Below are positions 9,095 to 20,884 of a DNA stretch of 64,000 nucleotides, in pieces. The DNA comes from Neogemmobacter tilapiae. GTDB lineage: Bacteria > Pseudomonadota > Alphaproteobacteria > Rhodobacterales > Rhodobacteraceae. The position numbers and the translations under genes were made by a program. Numbering within the stretch: position 1 is the first letter of the stretch; the number at the start of each line of letters is the position of its first letter. The DNA lies in contig NZ_BMYJ01000004.1 in the NCBI RefSeq assembly GCF_014652215.1, positions 186,001-250,000 of the forward strand, read 5' to 3'. The notes under the pieces were generated by a model, which saw only the letters and a program-made list of their open reading frames with translations, was not told the origin of the DNA and did not search any database.

Positions 9095-10584
9095 GCGAGT
9101 CGTTTCACTGGACAAGGCGCGGGGCGCTGGGGCTTTTGCTGGCCGGTTTGGGGCAGGCGGCCCTGGCCGAGGCTCCGCCGAATTCTTTCCCGCCACGGCG
9201 CAGGGGCGACGGGGGGCGGGAGCGGACGCCGCCGCCGGGCGATGCGTCAGGGCTGATTGCGAAGGCCGATCTGGGGGGGACGGTCAGCTATCTGGTGGTG
9301 GATACAGCGACGGGGATGGTGTTGGAGGGTGGCGGCACGGAAACGGCGCTGCCGCCAGCGAGCACGGCGAAGGCCGCGACAGCCTTTTACGCGCTGGAAC
9401 GGCTGGGGCCGGATTTCCGCTTTGTGACGAAGGTTCTGGCGACGGGGCCTTTGGCGAATGGCATCGTGCAGGGCGATCTGGTGCTGCTGGGTGGGGGCGA
9501 TCCGACGCTGCAAACCGATCAGCTGGGCGATCTGGTGGCGCGGTTGGGGACGCTGGGCCTGCGGGGGGTGACGGGGCGGTTCCTGTTTGACGACAGCACC
9601 TTGCCAAGGCTGGAGCGGATTGACGGGGGGCAGCCGGATCAGGTGGGCTATAACCCGGCGCTTTCGGGACTGAACCTGAACTTCAACCGGGTTTACTTTG
9701 AATGGAAGCGGGAAGGCGATGGCTATCGCGTGACGATGGATGGTCGCGGCGAACGTTTCATGCCGCAGGTCAGTCTGGCGCGGATGCAGGTGGCGCAGCG
9801 GGAGGCGCCACTGTTCACCTATGACCGTTCGGGCGCGGTGGAGGATTGGACCGTCGCCAGTGCCGCCTTGGGAAAGGGGGGCAGCCGCTGGCTGCCGGTG
9901 CGGCAGCCGGGGCTTTACGCGGCAGAGGTCTTCCGCGAATTGGCGGCAGCGCAGGGGATTCGGTTGCCCGCGCCCGAGGCGGGGCTGGCCCCTGCGGATG
10001 GAAAAGAGCTGGACCGGGTGGAAAGCGAAGCGCTGCCCGAATTGCTGCGCGACATGCTGCGGTTTTCGACCAATCTGACGGCGGAAGTGGTGGGGCTGCG
10101 GGCGAGCGGGGCCGCCGGGCTGGCAGGTTCGGCGCAGGCTATGAATGATTGGCTGAAGATGTATGCCGGCGTGGATCTGGCGCTGGTGGATCATTCTGGC
10201 CTTGGCGGGGCCAGCCGTGTGACGGTGGGCGCGATGGTGGCGCTGATGCAAAAGGCGCGGGGGGCAGATGGGGCCGCCAAGCTGTTGCCCGGCATTCTGC
10301 GTGATTTCGGGATGCGGGACGCCAAGGGCAAGGCGATCAAGGGGCATCCGGTGCGGGTGCCCTCGAAAACCGGGACGCTGAATTTCGTGTCGGGGCTGGT
10401 GGGCTATGTCGAGCCGCCTTCGGGTCGGGTGCTGAGTTTTGCGATTTATGCCGCGGATACCGAACGGCGGGACGCTTTGGCGCTGGAAGACCGCGAAGCC
10501 CCCCCGGGTGGGGCCGCTTGGGTGAAACGGGCGCGGCTGCTGGAGGCAAGGTTGGTGGAACGTTGGGTGGGAGTTTATGGCTAG
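9091..10584 (+). CDS. dacB: D-Ala-D-Ala carboxypeptidase/endopeptidase (PBP4 type)
   Basis: Class C penicillin-binding protein of 497 residues that trims or cuts peptidoglycan stem peptides in the periplasm. The three active-site motifs are present: STAK (91-94), SxN as STNLTAE (near 328), and KTGTLN (426-431). The N-terminus [19 protein letters not shown] is a twin-arginine-like signal, followed by a Pro/Arg-rich linker. Start 9091 overlaps the nadD stop. Full length for PBP4 proteins. Confidence 0.92.
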   Translation: MSESFHWTRRGALGLLLAGLGQAALAEAPPNSFPPRRRGDGGRERTPPPGDASGLIAKADLGGTVSYLVVDTATGMVLEGGGTETALPPASTAKAATAFYALERLGPDFRFVTKVLATGPLANGIVQGDLVLLGGGDPTLQTDQLGDLVARLGTLGLRGVTGRFLFDDSTLPRLERIDGGQPDQVGYNPALSGLNLNFNRVYFEWKREGDGYRVTMDGRGERFMPQVSLARMQVAQREAPLFTYDRSGAVEDWTVASAALGKGGSRWLPVRQPGLYAAEVFRELAAAQGIRLPAPEAGLAPADGKELDRVESEALPELLRDMLRFSTNLTAEVVGLRASGAAGLAGSAQAMNDWLKMYAGVDLALVDHSGLGGASRVTVGAMVALMQKARGADGAAKLLPGILRDFGMRDAKGKAIKGHPVRVPSKTGTLNFVSGLVGYVEPPSGRVLSFAIYAADTERRDALALEDREAPPGGAAWVKRARLLEARLVERWVGVYG

Positions 10585-10596
10585 TGCGCTTGAATT

Positions 10597-10624
10597 GTCC
10601 GGTATTTTACCGTACATTTCGGAC
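10597..10624 (+). promoter_or_regulatory. Nested palindromes upstream of toxin-antitoxin pair
   Basis: Between dacB and the antitoxin start lie an inner palindrome CGGTATTTTACCG (10600-10612) and outer arms GTCCG (10597-10601) and CGGAC (10620-10624). AT-rich sequence inside could be a -10 region. Ribbon-helix-helix antitoxins of the DUF1778 type bind such symmetric sites to repress their own operon, so this is the probable operator, inferred from position and symmetry. Confidence 0.5.
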
Positions 10625-10636
10625 GTGGAGGCTGTG

Positions 10637-10921
10637 ATGACCCAAACCAAGACCCGTTCCGAACGGATCGAAGCCCGGACGACAGCCGATACGCTGGCGA
10701 TTGTGCGACGTGCGGCTGAAATTCAGGGGCGTTCGATCAGCGAATTCGTGATGTCGGCTGCCGAAGAGGCCGCGCGGAAAGCGGTTGAGGACGATAGGCT
10801 GATCCGTTTGACCGAGGCTGAGCAGGCGCGATTTGTCGAAGCTTTGCTGAACCCCAAGGCCCCGGCCCCGGCGATGCAGCGCGCGTTTGAGCATCGCCGC
10901 CGGTTGACGGGCGGGCTTTGA
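10637..10921 (+). CDS. DUF1778 antitoxin (TacA-like)
   Basis: Antitoxin of 94 residues with an N-terminal ribbon-helix-helix (TKTRSERIEARTTADTLAIV) and helices typical of DUF1778 (AAEIQGRSISEFVMSAAEEAARKA). The Pro-rich C-terminus (LLNPKAPAPAMQRAF) is the usual toxin-wrapping tail. It should neutralise the GNAT toxin downstream and repress the operon. ATG 10637 was chosen over 10577, which would overlap dacB and add a non-RHH leader. Its TGA overlaps the TTG start of the toxin. Confidence 0.88.
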   Translation: MTQTKTRSERIEARTTADTLAIVRRAAEIQGRSISEFVMSAAEEAARKAVEDDRLIRLTEAEQARFVEALLNPKAPAPAMQRAFEHRRRLTGGL

Positions 10922-11418
10922 CGGCCCCGCGCTTTCGAATTCTGCCCCTTGACGGGCGGGATCGGTCTGGATTCGATTGCGCCAGTCCAGCTTTGAACCG
11001 GTATTTTCAGACTCAGGTCACCCAAGACATGCGCCGCCGCTTGGCGGCCTGCACGATTGCAGTTGATGCGGTGACGGACAGCATTGCCGGATTTTACACG
11101 CTGTCGGCCGCAGACATCTTGCTGACAGACCTGCCCGCCGCGTTGGTCAAACGCTTGCCAAGATACCCAAACCTGCCTGCGGCCCGTTTAGGACGGCTGG
11201 CGGTGGATCGTCGGTTCAAGGGGCAGAAACTGGGATCGGCGTTGTTGGCCGATGCCGTCTTGCGGGCGGCAGAGAGTGAGGTGGCGGTGTTTGCGATGGT
11301 GGTCGAGGCGAAGGATGCCCAGGCTGAAGCCTTTTACCTTCACCACGGGTTTGAAGCTTATGGGTCAATGCCGGGGCGGTTGATGGCCCCGCTGGCCGGT
11401 CTGTTGCCCAGCAGCTGA
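10918..11418 (+). CDS. GNAT-family toxin (TacT-like)
   Basis: Acetyltransferase of 166 residues encoded directly after a DUF1778 antitoxin. Toxins of this pairing acetylate the amino group of aminoacyl-tRNA and stop translation. The family start [15 protein letters not shown] and Gly-rich acetyl-CoA loop ([20 protein letters not shown]) are visible, and the catalytic-region Tyr lies in [12 protein letters not shown]. The start codon appears to be TTG at 10918, overlapping the antitoxin stop (TTGA). No truncation is seen, so the module is probably active. Confidence 0.87.
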   Translation: MTAPRFRILPLDGRDRSGFDCASPALNRYFQTQVTQDMRRRLAACTIAVDAVTDSIAGFYTLSAADILLTDLPAALVKRLPRYPNLPAARLGRLAVDRRFKGQKLGSALLADAVLRAAESEVAVFAMVVEAKDAQAEAFYLHHGFEAYGSMPGRLMAPLAGLLPSS

Positions 11419-11419
11419 T

Positions 11420-11848
11420 TCACATCCTGACATGCCGCACGCGGCTGCCCCATTCGATGGCGGCGGCGTGGAGGCGGTCGATGGCGAGTTCTTCGCGCAC
11501 TTCCTCGAGCATCCGCAGTTCCATGTCGCGCAAGGAAGGCTCGGCGCTGGCCACGTCGCAGGCAAGGGCATAGGCGGTTTCGTAGAATTTTTCCGGCAGG
11601 GCGTTGCGGATCAGGCCGAAGAGGGCGGCGAGGCCATCCTCCTCCTCGAACAGATCAAAGACGGTCTGGGCGATGCGGCGCAGGCGGTCGGCGTCATAGT
11701 CGTGAAACACCGGCAAATGGTTCACGATCCGCTGGATGGCGACCAGTTCCGAGGTGCGAATTTGTTCGTCCGAGGCGGAAACCGCAATCATCACGGCAAC
11801 CAGCGCATCCTGCGGCGACATCGGGGGGGCAGTTTCGACCACGTTCAT
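11420..11848 (-). CDS. TerB-family protein
   Basis: Acidic helical protein of 142 residues resembling the tellurite-resistance TerB fold: two helical repeats with acidic positions ([51 protein letters not shown]). TerB-like proteins bind metal at the membrane face, but the role of single-gene copies is unclear. ATG 11848 was chosen because the frame upstream is the antisense of lysK. Divergent from lysK and convergent with the toxin gene. Confidence 0.78.
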   Translation of the reverse strand: MNVVETAPPMSPQDALVAVMIAVSASDEQIRTSELVAIQRIVNHLPVFHDYDADRLRRIAQTVFDLFEEEDGLAALFGLIRNALPEKFYETAYALACDVASAEPSLRDMELRMLEEVREELAIDRLHAAAIEWGSRVRHVRM

Positions 11849-11938
11849 CCTCGTCTTTCTGTTCCTTTCAGAATATTGACGCGAGGGCCGCCCTTCAATA
11901 GGACGGGCCGCTTTTTCCTGTTTGCTAAGGATAGACCC

Positions 11939-13519
11939 ATGAACGCCCTGCGTGATGCCGCGATGAAATCGAAAGCCTGGCCCTTTGAAGAGGCCCGCGC
12001 CCTGTTGAAACGGGCCGAGGCGGCAGCGGCGAAAAAGGGCTATGTGCTGTTTGAAACCGGCTATGGGCCGTCGGGTCTGCCGCATATCGGCACCTTTGGG
12101 GAAGTGGCCCGCACCACAATGATCCGCCGGGCGTTTGAGGTGATCAGCGACATTCCGACGCGGCTGATCTGTTTTTCCGACGATCTGGACGGGATGCGGA
12201 AGGTGCCGGACAATGTGCCGAATGGCGACATGCTGCGGGAAAACCTGCAACGGCCGCTGACATCTGTCCCCGATCCCTTCGGTGAATTTGACAGCTTTGG
12301 CGCGCATAACAATGCGATGCTGCGGCGGTTTCTGGACACGTTCGGCTTTCAGTACGATTTCATCAGCGCGACGGAATTCTATCGTTCCGGTCAGTTTGAC
12401 GACACTTTGCGTCTGGCCTGCGAACGCTATGACGGGATCATGAACATCATGCTGGCGTCGCTGCGGGAAGAGCGGCAGCAAACCTATTCCTGTTTCCTGC
12501 CGATCCATCCCGAAACAGGGCGGGTGCTTTATGTGCCGATCAAACATGTGGATGCTAAAGCGGCGACGGTGACCTTTGACGATGAGGATGGCCGGGAGTG
12601 GGTTCTGCCGGTGACGGGTGGAAACGTGAAGCTGCAATGGAAGCCTGACTTTGGGGCGCGCTGGGCGGCCTTGGGGGTGGACTTTGAAATGTATGGCAAG
12701 GACCATTCGACGAACACGCCGATCTATGACGGGATTTGCGAGGTTCTGGGGGGGCAGAAGCCGAACCATTTCAGCTATGAGCTGTTCCTGGACGAGAATG
12801 GGCAAAAGATTTCCAAGTCAAAGGGCAATGGCCTGACGATTGACGAATGGCTGACCTATGCGGCGACGGAAAGCCTGTCGTATTTCATGTATCAAAAGCC
12901 GAAGACGGCGAAACGGATGCATTTCGATGTGATCCCGAAGGCGGTGGATGAGTATCACCAGCAACTGCGCGCTTTTGCCGGGCAGGATGCCGAGGGGCAG
13001 GTCAACAACCCGGTGTGGCACATCCATGGGGGGCAGCCGCCGGAAAGCAAAATGGTGGTGCCGTTTTCGATGCTGCTGAATCTGGCCTCGGTGGCTGGGG
13101 CGAAGGATGCCAAGGGGCTGTGGGGGTTCATCAAGCGTTATGCGCCGGATGGGTCCCCTGAGGCGAACCCTGATCTGGATGCTGCGGCGGGCTTTGCGGT
13201 GCGCTATTTCGCCGACAAGATCGCGCCGACGCGGACTTTCCGGCTGCCCAGCGACAAGGAACGGGCGGCGCTGGAGGATCTGGTGGCGCGGCTGCGGGTG
13301 TGGGATGGCGGGCTGGACGCCGAAGCGTTGCAGACGATGGTCTTTGCGGTGGGCACGGAACACGGGTTCGAGCCGCTGCGCGACTGGTTCACGGCGCTGT
13401 ATGAGGTGCTGTTGGGGGCGTCGCAGGGGCCGCGCTTTGGCGGTTTCATCGCGCTTTATGGTGTCGAGGAAACCATCGCGCTGATCGAACGGGCGCTGAG
13501 GGGCGAATTGGCGGGCTGA
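11939..13519 (+). CDS. lysK: Lysyl-tRNA synthetase, class I
   Basis: Charges tRNA-Lys with lysine. This is the class I (archaeal-type) enzyme used by many Alphaproteobacteria in place of class II LysS. HIGH appears as [12 protein letters not shown] (near residues 43-54) and KMSKS as KISKSKG (near 290). Length 526 residues, normal. ATG 11939 follows CTAAGG and starts at the family N-terminus ([19 protein letters not shown]); the longer frame upstream is a shadow of terB. Confidence 0.95.
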   Translation: MNALRDAAMKSKAWPFEEARALLKRAEAAAAKKGYVLFETGYGPSGLPHIGTFGEVARTTMIRRAFEVISDIPTRLICFSDDLDGMRKVPDNVPNGDMLRENLQRPLTSVPDPFGEFDSFGAHNNAMLRRFLDTFGFQYDFISATEFYRSGQFDDTLRLACERYDGIMNIMLASLREERQQTYSCFLPIHPETGRVLYVPIKHVDAKAATVTFDDEDGREWVLPVTGGNVKLQWKPDFGARWAALGVDFEMYGKDHSTNTPIYDGICEVLGGQKPNHFSYELFLDENGQKISKSKGNGLTIDEWLTYAATESLSYFMYQKPKTAKRMHFDVIPKAVDEYHQQLRAFAGQDAEGQVNNPVWHIHGGQPPESKMVVPFSMLLNLASVAGAKDAKGLWGFIKRYAPDGSPEANPDLDAAAGFAVRYFADKIAPTRTFRLPSDKERAALEDLVARLRVWDGGLDAEALQTMVFAVGTEHGFEPLRDWFTALYEVLLGASQGPRFGGFIALYGVEETIALIERALRGELAG

Positions 13520-13587
13520 GGCCCGGCTATTTTGAAACCAATCGGCGCGTGGATCCGTATCCCTGTCATATGGGACAGGAGGGGACC

Positions 13588-13998
13588 ATGCGCCGTATTC
13601 TTCTGATGACATGTTTGCTGGTGGGGATGGCCGGGTCGGTCTTGGCGCAGGACGCCGCCGAAGTGCCGATCCAGAAGGTGATCCGCGACCAGATCAGCGC
13701 CTTGCAGGCGGATGATTTTGGGCAGGCCTTCACCTATGCCTCGCCGATGATCAAAGGCATTTTCGGCACGCCTGAGAATTTCGGGAAAATGGTGCGCGAA
13801 GGCTATCCGATGGTCTGGCGACCTTCATCGGTGCAGATGCTGGAGTTGCGCGAAGTGGCGGGTGGGCTGTGGCAGCGGGTTCTGGTGACCGATGCGCAGG
13901 GGCGGGGGCATGTGCTGGAGTATCAGATGGTGGAAACGCCGGAGGGCTGGCAGATCAACGCCGTGCAGCTTTTGCCGGCGCCGGGCACGGGGGCCTGA
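13588..13998 (+). CDS. DUF4864 exported protein
   Basis: Protein of 136 residues with a signal peptide (MRRILLMTCLLVGMAGSVLA, cleavage before QDAAEV). The mature part (IQKVIRDQISALQADDFGQAF, SPMIKGIFGTPENF, EGWQINAVQLLP) matches DUF4864, an NTF2-like periplasmic family of unknown function. Start 13588 follows GGAGGGGA. It stands 68 bp after lysK and may share its transcript. Confidence 0.85.
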   Translation: MRRILLMTCLLVGMAGSVLAQDAAEVPIQKVIRDQISALQADDFGQAFTYASPMIKGIFGTPENFGKMVREGYPMVWRPSSVQMLELREVAGGLWQRVLVTDAQGRGHVLEYQMVETPEGWQINAVQLLPAPGTGA

Positions 13999-14116
13999 GG
14001 GCTGTTGCAAGCGCCAGCGCGCGGCCGCATGGGGCGGTGTTAACAGCCCCTGACTAGATCATTCGCCTATGGGGGCCGGGCAACCGGCAGAACGCGGTAG
14101 GCGAGGGTCAAGCAAG

Positions 14117-16405
14117 ATGAACATGGCAGTGACGGACGGTTTGGTGCTGATGCCCCCGCCCTTTTCGGCGGGGCTGGCGCAATGGTCGCGCGAGGATGGG
14201 ACGCCTTCGTCGGCCAGCTATGCGGGCCAGCCGAATGCGGCTTTGGTGCCCGCCGATCAGGATTTCGGTGGTTGTCTGGAATTGCAAAAGAACGAAAACG
14301 TCCAGCGCCTGCGGTTTAAGGGGCAGACGCCGCTGGAGCCGGGGCTTTATCTGCGGGTCTCGACGCGGATCAAGGCGATTTCGGGAAACCTGCCGTCGGT
14401 CCGCATTGCGGGCTATGCGGCGCGGTCGAACGGCACCAATGTGGCCAGCGTGCCGGCCCATGCGACGGCGGTGGATCTGACAACCTATGGCGAGGTGCTG
14501 GAAATCAGCGCCATCGTGGGTTCGGGCAACCGCCCGGGCAATGATCTGGTCTGGGGCATGGAACCGACCTATGGCTATTTCGGGCTGGATTTGACGGGGC
14601 CGAATGGTGGTGTTGTCAGGATTGATGATTTCCGCATTGAGGATGTGACCGAGGTCTTTCACCGCAAGTTGCTGGATGTGGTCGATGTCCGCGACTATGG
14701 CGCGCTGGGCGATGGGGTGACGGATGATTCCGCCGCTTTTGCCGCCGCTGATGCGGCCGCCGATGGGCGTGTCGTTCTGGTTTCGGCCGGACAGTACCAT
14801 CTTGCTGCCAATGTCACGATCAACAGCGCGGCGCGTTTCGAAGGCACGGTCACGATGCCTGCTGGCAATCGGCTGGTGCTGACCCGGAACTATGATCTGG
14901 ACAGCTATGCCGCCGCCTTTGGTTCGGATGCCGAGGGGTTTCGGCGCGGATTGCAGGCTTTGTTTTATTTCACCGACCATGTGACCTTTGACCTTAAAGG
15001 ACGCCGTGTCGATCTTTCGGGGCCGGTGGATGTGGCGGCGATCACGGGGCTGGATTCCTTTGCACAGCGGCGGTTGGTGTCGAATGGGCAATTGAACGCG
15101 GTCAGCAACGCGGCTTGGGCCAATACGCAGGTGACCTCGGTTGCGAGTTATGCGCCGGGCAATGCGCGGCAGCTGACGGGTGTGGCGAATGTCGCCAACA
15201 TTCCCGTGGGCGCGCGGGTCAGCGGCACGGGCGTCGGGCGTGAGGTCTATGTGACCGGGCGCAATATCGGGGCGGGAACGCTGTCGCTGAGTGCGGCGCT
15301 GTGGGGCGGTGGGGGGACGCGGACCTATACCTTTACCCGCTATAAATACCTGCTGGATTTCAGCGGGTTTGAGGCGCTGAGCCGGTTTGAGATCACGGAT
15401 ATGGACATCAACTGCAACGGGTTTTGCAGTGCGGTGATGCTGGCGCGGGACGGGCTGACCTTTCGCGTGGCCGATACGGTGATCAGCCGCCCCAAGGATC
15501 GGGGGATCACCTCGATCGGCGAAGGCTGTCAGGGCCTGTTCGTGGACCGTTGCCAGTTCTTGTCGGATGAACAGGCCCTTCCGTCGCAGGACCGCACGAC
15601 GATTTGCCTGAACACCAATGCGAATGACGTGAAGCTGCGTGACAACCGGGTGGTGCGGTTTGCGCATTTCGCGATTGTCGGCGGCACGGGCAATATGCTG
15701 ATCGGGAACCATTTCTTCCAAGGCGATGATATGGCCAGCGGGGTGCGTATGGCGGGGGTGGTGTTCACCGAAACCAGCCCCAAGTCGCTGATGACGGGCA
15801 ATTACATCGACAACTGCACGATCGAATGGTCGAACGAACATGACCCTGACCCCGAGTTCAGCAATGAATTCTCGTTCGGTTCGCTGACGATCAACGCGAA
15901 TATCTTTATGGTCAGCAATGTGTCGCCTTCGTTCCGCTTTCTGGTGGTGCGGCCGCGGGGGCCGGATCATTTCATCAACGGCTTGACCGTGATGGGCAAC
16001 ACGTTCCGCACGGTGAATGGCAGCATTGACCGGATCGAAAAGGTGGATGATTCCACGGCGGGGCTGGATTTCGGGCGGATGCGGAATGTGGTGTTCGAGG
16101 GGAACACGTTCAACGGCATTTCCGACCTGACGATGAACCCAGTGACGATTTCGCATGAACAGAATACCGCGGCGCAGGCTTGGACGGTGAACGGGGCCAG
16201 CTATCTGCCCTTTGGCGGCTGGGCGCGGAATGTGACAACCATCGTGGCCGAGGGGGAGATCACGACGGCGGGCAATGCGGGGCGGTCGGACATGCCCTAT
16301 GTGCTGGTGGAGCAGGGGGCGAACAAGGACAGGGTGCAGTTGCGCTGGCCGAGTGACCTGAAGGGGCGGGTGCTGGTGACGCTGCGGATGGACAATCCGA
16401 CTTAG
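14117..16405 (+). CDS. GH28-related beta-helix protein (pectate lyase-like)
   Basis: Large protein of 762 residues. Residues 1-185 form a beta-sandwich-like N-terminal region; then VVDVRDYGALGDGVTDDSAAF (about 188-208) is the classic start of the pectate-lyase-3/GH28-related right-handed beta-helix, and the rest carries many Asn-rich helix rungs (MLIGNHFF, LMTGNYIDNC, VVFEGNTFNG). No Sec signal is seen from the ATG at 14117 or from the upstream start at 14069. Such proteins cut or bind acidic polysaccharide, and are found in exopolysaccharide systems and phage tail spikes; nothing nearby fixes the substrate. Followed by a terminator. Confidence 0.78.
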   Translation: MNMAVTDGLVLMPPPFSAGLAQWSREDGTPSSASYAGQPNAALVPADQDFGGCLELQKNENVQRLRFKGQTPLEPGLYLRVSTRIKAISGNLPSVRIAGYAARSNGTNVASVPAHATAVDLTTYGEVLEISAIVGSGNRPGNDLVWGMEPTYGYFGLDLTGPNGGVVRIDDFRIEDVTEVFHRKLLDVVDVRDYGALGDGVTDDSAAFAAADAAADGRVVLVSAGQYHLAANVTINSAARFEGTVTMPAGNRLVLTRNYDLDSYAAAFGSDAEGFRRGLQALFYFTDHVTFDLKGRRVDLSGPVDVAAITGLDSFAQRRLVSNGQLNAVSNAAWANTQVTSVASYAPGNARQLTGVANVANIPVGARVSGTGVGREVYVTGRNIGAGTLSLSAALWGGGGTRTYTFTRYKYLLDFSGFEALSRFEITDMDINCNGFCSAVMLARDGLTFRVADTVISRPKDRGITSIGEGCQGLFVDRCQFLSDEQALPSQDRTTICLNTNANDVKLRDNRVVRFAHFAIVGGTGNMLIGNHFFQGDDMASGVRMAGVVFTETSPKSLMTGNYIDNCTIEWSNEHDPDPEFSNEFSFGSLTINANIFMVSNVSPSFRFLVVRPRGPDHFINGLTVMGNTFRTVNGSIDRIEKVDDSTAGLDFGRMRNVVFEGNTFNGISDLTMNPVTISHEQNTAAQAWTVNGASYLPFGGWARNVTTIVAEGEITTAGNAGRSDMPYVLVEQGANKDRVQLRWPSDLKGRVLVTLRMDNPT

Positions 16406-16425
16406 CGAGGGGCGTGAGGGGGAAG

Positions 16426-16451
16426 GGGCGGTCCAATGGGCCGCCCTTTTT
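16426..16451 (+). terminator. Rho-independent terminator
   Basis: GGGCGG and CCGCCC arms around a 9-nt loop, followed by five Ts (to 16451), just after the beta-helix gene stop. It abuts the stop of the minus-strand gene at 16450. Confidence 0.75.
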
Positions 16452-16917
16452 ACAGATCGGCCGACGTCAGCCGCCAAGCACGGCCGAAGCCGCCGTTCAG
16501 CAAGGCGCTTTCGGGGATCAGATGCACCAGATCGAAATCGGCAAAGTCGATGTAAAGCGCCGCCTTGGGCTGGTGGGCCAGATAGGCGGCGCGGGTGGCG
16601 GCGTCCTTTGGCAGAAAGCGGGCGGTCACGTCGATCATCAGCCGGGGATGGGCCAAGGGGTCGCCCTTGCCCGGTTCGCCCAGCATCAGCGCCGCCTTGG
16701 GGTTGGCGCGCAAAGCGCCGTGATGGGCGGCCAGTCCGGACATGAGCGTCAGGAACCCCGGCGCAGAGGGGGCGAGGGCGACAAGGCTGATCCCCGGATA
16801 ATCGCTTGCGCCAAAGGTGGCCAAAGACCCGTGCCGTGCGGCGGCGATCAACTGCCGCGCCAATTGGCGGGCGGTGTCATCGGCCAAGGCCACGGGATCG
16901 GGGTGTTTCTCTTGCAT
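16450..16917 (-). CDS. Pyridoxamine 5'-phosphate oxidase-fold protein (HugZ-like)
   Basis: Split-barrel flavin/heme-binding fold protein of 155 residues. It starts with helix ALADDTARQLARQLIAAAR, then the barrel strand GSLATFGASDYPGISLVALAP, LMLGEPGKGDPLAHPRLMI and the YIDFADFDLVHL segment usual in HugZ-type proteins. HugZ enzymes open heme to release iron; this short form lacks the C-terminal heme-binding domain, so FMN binding or another redox role is possible. ATG 16917 replaces an upstream start whose leader is antisense of the sulP promoter region. Confidence 0.82.
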   Translation of the reverse strand: MQEKHPDPVALADDTARQLARQLIAAARHGSLATFGASDYPGISLVALAPSAPGFLTLMSGLAAHHGALRANPKAALMLGEPGKGDPLAHPRLMIDVTARFLPKDAATRAAYLAHQPKAALYIDFADFDLVHLIPESALLNGGFGRAWRLTSADL

Positions 16918-16974
16918 TGACTTGGCCTTTCGCGGGGCGCAGCATCCGGGGAAAGCCGAGGGTATGCAGGCATC

Positions 16975-18594
16975 ATGGTGGACACAAGCCATCCGGGTGG
17001 GGCAGAGCGGATCCCGCTTTTTGCGCCGAAACTGATCACCATTTTCCGCGAAGGCTATCGCCTGACCGACCTGCGCGCAGATGCCTTGGCGGGTCTGACG
17101 GTCGCCATTGTGGCGCTGCCTTTGTCGATGGCGATTGCCATTGCCAGTGGCGTTGGGCCGGAGCGGGGGCTGATCACAGCGATTGTGGGCGGTTTTCTGG
17201 TGTCGGTGTTTGGCGGTAGCCGGTTTCAGATTGGCGGGCCTGCTGGGGCCTTTATCGTGCTGGTGTCGGCCTGTGTGGCGAGCATCGGGCTGCCGGGCCT
17301 GATCGTGGCGACCTTTTTGTCGGGTTTTATTCTGGCCACGGCGGGGCTGCTACGGCTGGGCGGCTATGTGCGGTTCCTTCCCTATCCCGTGACCTTGGCC
17401 TTTACCGCCGGAATTGCGCTGATCATCCTCGCCTCACAAGTCAAAGATCTGCTGGGGCTGACGTTGGGCCACGAACCCGCAGCCCTTTTGCCCAAGCTGC
17501 AAGCCCTGTGGGTGGCGCGTGAGACGATCAACCCGGCGGCCTTGGCCTTGGCCGGGCTGACCATCGCGTTGATCCTGATTTTGCGACGCTTGCGTCCGCG
17601 CTGGCCGGGTCTTTTGATGGCCATTGCTGTGGCGGCTTTTGTGGCCTGGGGGTTGGGATTGCCCGTCGAAACCATTGGCTCACGTTTTGGCGCGCTGCCG
17701 CGTATGTTGCCCGCCCCGGTGCTGCCTGACCTTACGCTGTTTGGCGAGGCTCTGCCTTGGGCTGCCAGCTTTGCCCTGCTGGGGGCGATTGAATCGCTTT
17801 TGTCGGCGGTTGTGGCCGATGGTATGTCGGGCCGCCTGCACCGCCCGGATACCGAGCTGATCGGCCAAGGTATAGCCAACATTGGGGCCGCCTTGTTCGG
17901 TGGATTCTGCGTGACGGGTACGATTGCGCGCACAGCGACGAATGTGCGGGCCGGCAGTAGAGGCCCGGTTTCGGGGATGCTGCATGCGCTGTTCTTGCTG
18001 GCCTTTCTGCTGATTGCAGCCCCCTTGGCGGCCTATATCCCCCTGGCGGCGCTGGCCGGGCTTTTGGCGGTGATTGCCTGGTCGATGGCGGAAAAGGCCG
18101 AGATCTGGGCGCTGATCCGGGCGTCGCGGGCCGATGCGGTGGTGATTGTCGTGACCTTTCTGCTGGTCGTTTTCCGTGACCTGACCGAGGGGATCGTCGC
18201 GGGCTTTGCCTTGGGCGGGTTGGTTTTTATCCGCCGCATGGCGGGAACCGCGCAGATTTTGACCGAACATCCCGAGGATGCGGTGGACGAGCAGACCCTG
18301 GTGGTGCGGCTGCAAGGACCGTGGTTCTTTGGCGCGGCGGCGCTGACCGGCGCGGCGCTGGACCGGATTGCCGATCATCCGCGCCGGATCGTGCTGGATT
18401 TCGCCGCCGTGCCGCTGATCGATTCCAGCGGGGCGCGAACGGTGGAACGGTTGGCGCAAAGGGTGCATCGGATGGGGGGGGAACTGGCCCTGACGGCGAC
18501 AAGGCCCGAGGTGCGCCGCCTTTTGGCCGCGCAGGGGCTGGCGGAACCCAAGGTGCGATTCTTTCCCGACATCGCCAGCGCCCGCAAACGTTAG
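16975..18594 (+). CDS. SulP-family anion transporter with STAS domain
   Basis: Inner-membrane transporter of 539 residues for sulfate, bicarbonate or another anion. The SulP entry motif (DALAGLTVAIVALPLSMAIAIASG), about 12 hydrophobic segments, and the C-terminal STAS domain (from about residue 435, with IVLDFAAVPLIDSSGARTVERLA) are all present. Divergent from the HugZ-like gene. Substrate cannot be told from sequence. Confidence 0.92.
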   Translation: MVDTSHPGGAERIPLFAPKLITIFREGYRLTDLRADALAGLTVAIVALPLSMAIAIASGVGPERGLITAIVGGFLVSVFGGSRFQIGGPAGAFIVLVSACVASIGLPGLIVATFLSGFILATAGLLRLGGYVRFLPYPVTLAFTAGIALIILASQVKDLLGLTLGHEPAALLPKLQALWVARETINPAALALAGLTIALILILRRLRPRWPGLLMAIAVAAFVAWGLGLPVETIGSRFGALPRMLPAPVLPDLTLFGEALPWAASFALLGAIESLLSAVVADGMSGRLHRPDTELIGQGIANIGAALFGGFCVTGTIARTATNVRAGSRGPVSGMLHALFLLAFLLIAAPLAAYIPLAALAGLLAVIAWSMAEKAEIWALIRASRADAVVIVVTFLLVVFRDLTEGIVAGFALGGLVFIRRMAGTAQILTEHPEDAVDEQTLVVRLQGPWFFGAAALTGAALDRIADHPRRIVLDFAAVPLIDSSGARTVERLAQRVHRMGGELALTATRPEVRRLLAAQGLAEPKVRFFPDIASARKR

Positions 18595-18652
18595 CGGCAA
18601 CAGCACAATTCCCGTGAATTTTTCGTGACAGGCGCGTTTGATGAAAGCGCCC

Positions 18653-18694
18653 CTATGTGCTGCAACTTTTCAAAAATTGACAGAATGCACATAG
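18653..18694 (+). promoter_or_regulatory. AT-rich control region upstream of acs with inverted repeat
   Basis: The 253-bp gap before acs is much richer in A+T than its surroundings. It holds the inverted repeat CTATGTGC (18653-18660) / GCACATAG (18687-18694) around a 26-bp spacer, and TGACA...TGTCA arms (18678-18703). This is the likely promoter and regulator-binding region for acs. I cannot name the regulator. Confidence 0.4.
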
Positions 18695-18847
18695 AATATG
18701 TCAATCAATTTACAAAAAAATCGTTGTTTGATCGCTGGTTGCGGGGGTATTGACGAAAGAAAGAAGACAGATTTGCATTTTCGGCCCAAGGGCGCTGTGC
18801 AGATCGGCCAGACCCATCGGGTCACGCAGGGGGGACGTTTGACGATC

Positions 18848-20794
<1,947 letters not shown>

Positions 20795-20884
20795 CGCCCG
20801 GCATCCGACACGAACCGTCGCCGTCCTGCGGTGGCGGAACAGGGGAGACCGGGGAAAATCCCGGCAGTATGGAGGAGAAGGCCT

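Noticed and set aside
14108-16477. 789-residue minus-strand ORF opposite the beta-helix gene
   Set aside because: His/Arg/Pro-rich shadow of a high-G+C gene; no homology and no RBS.
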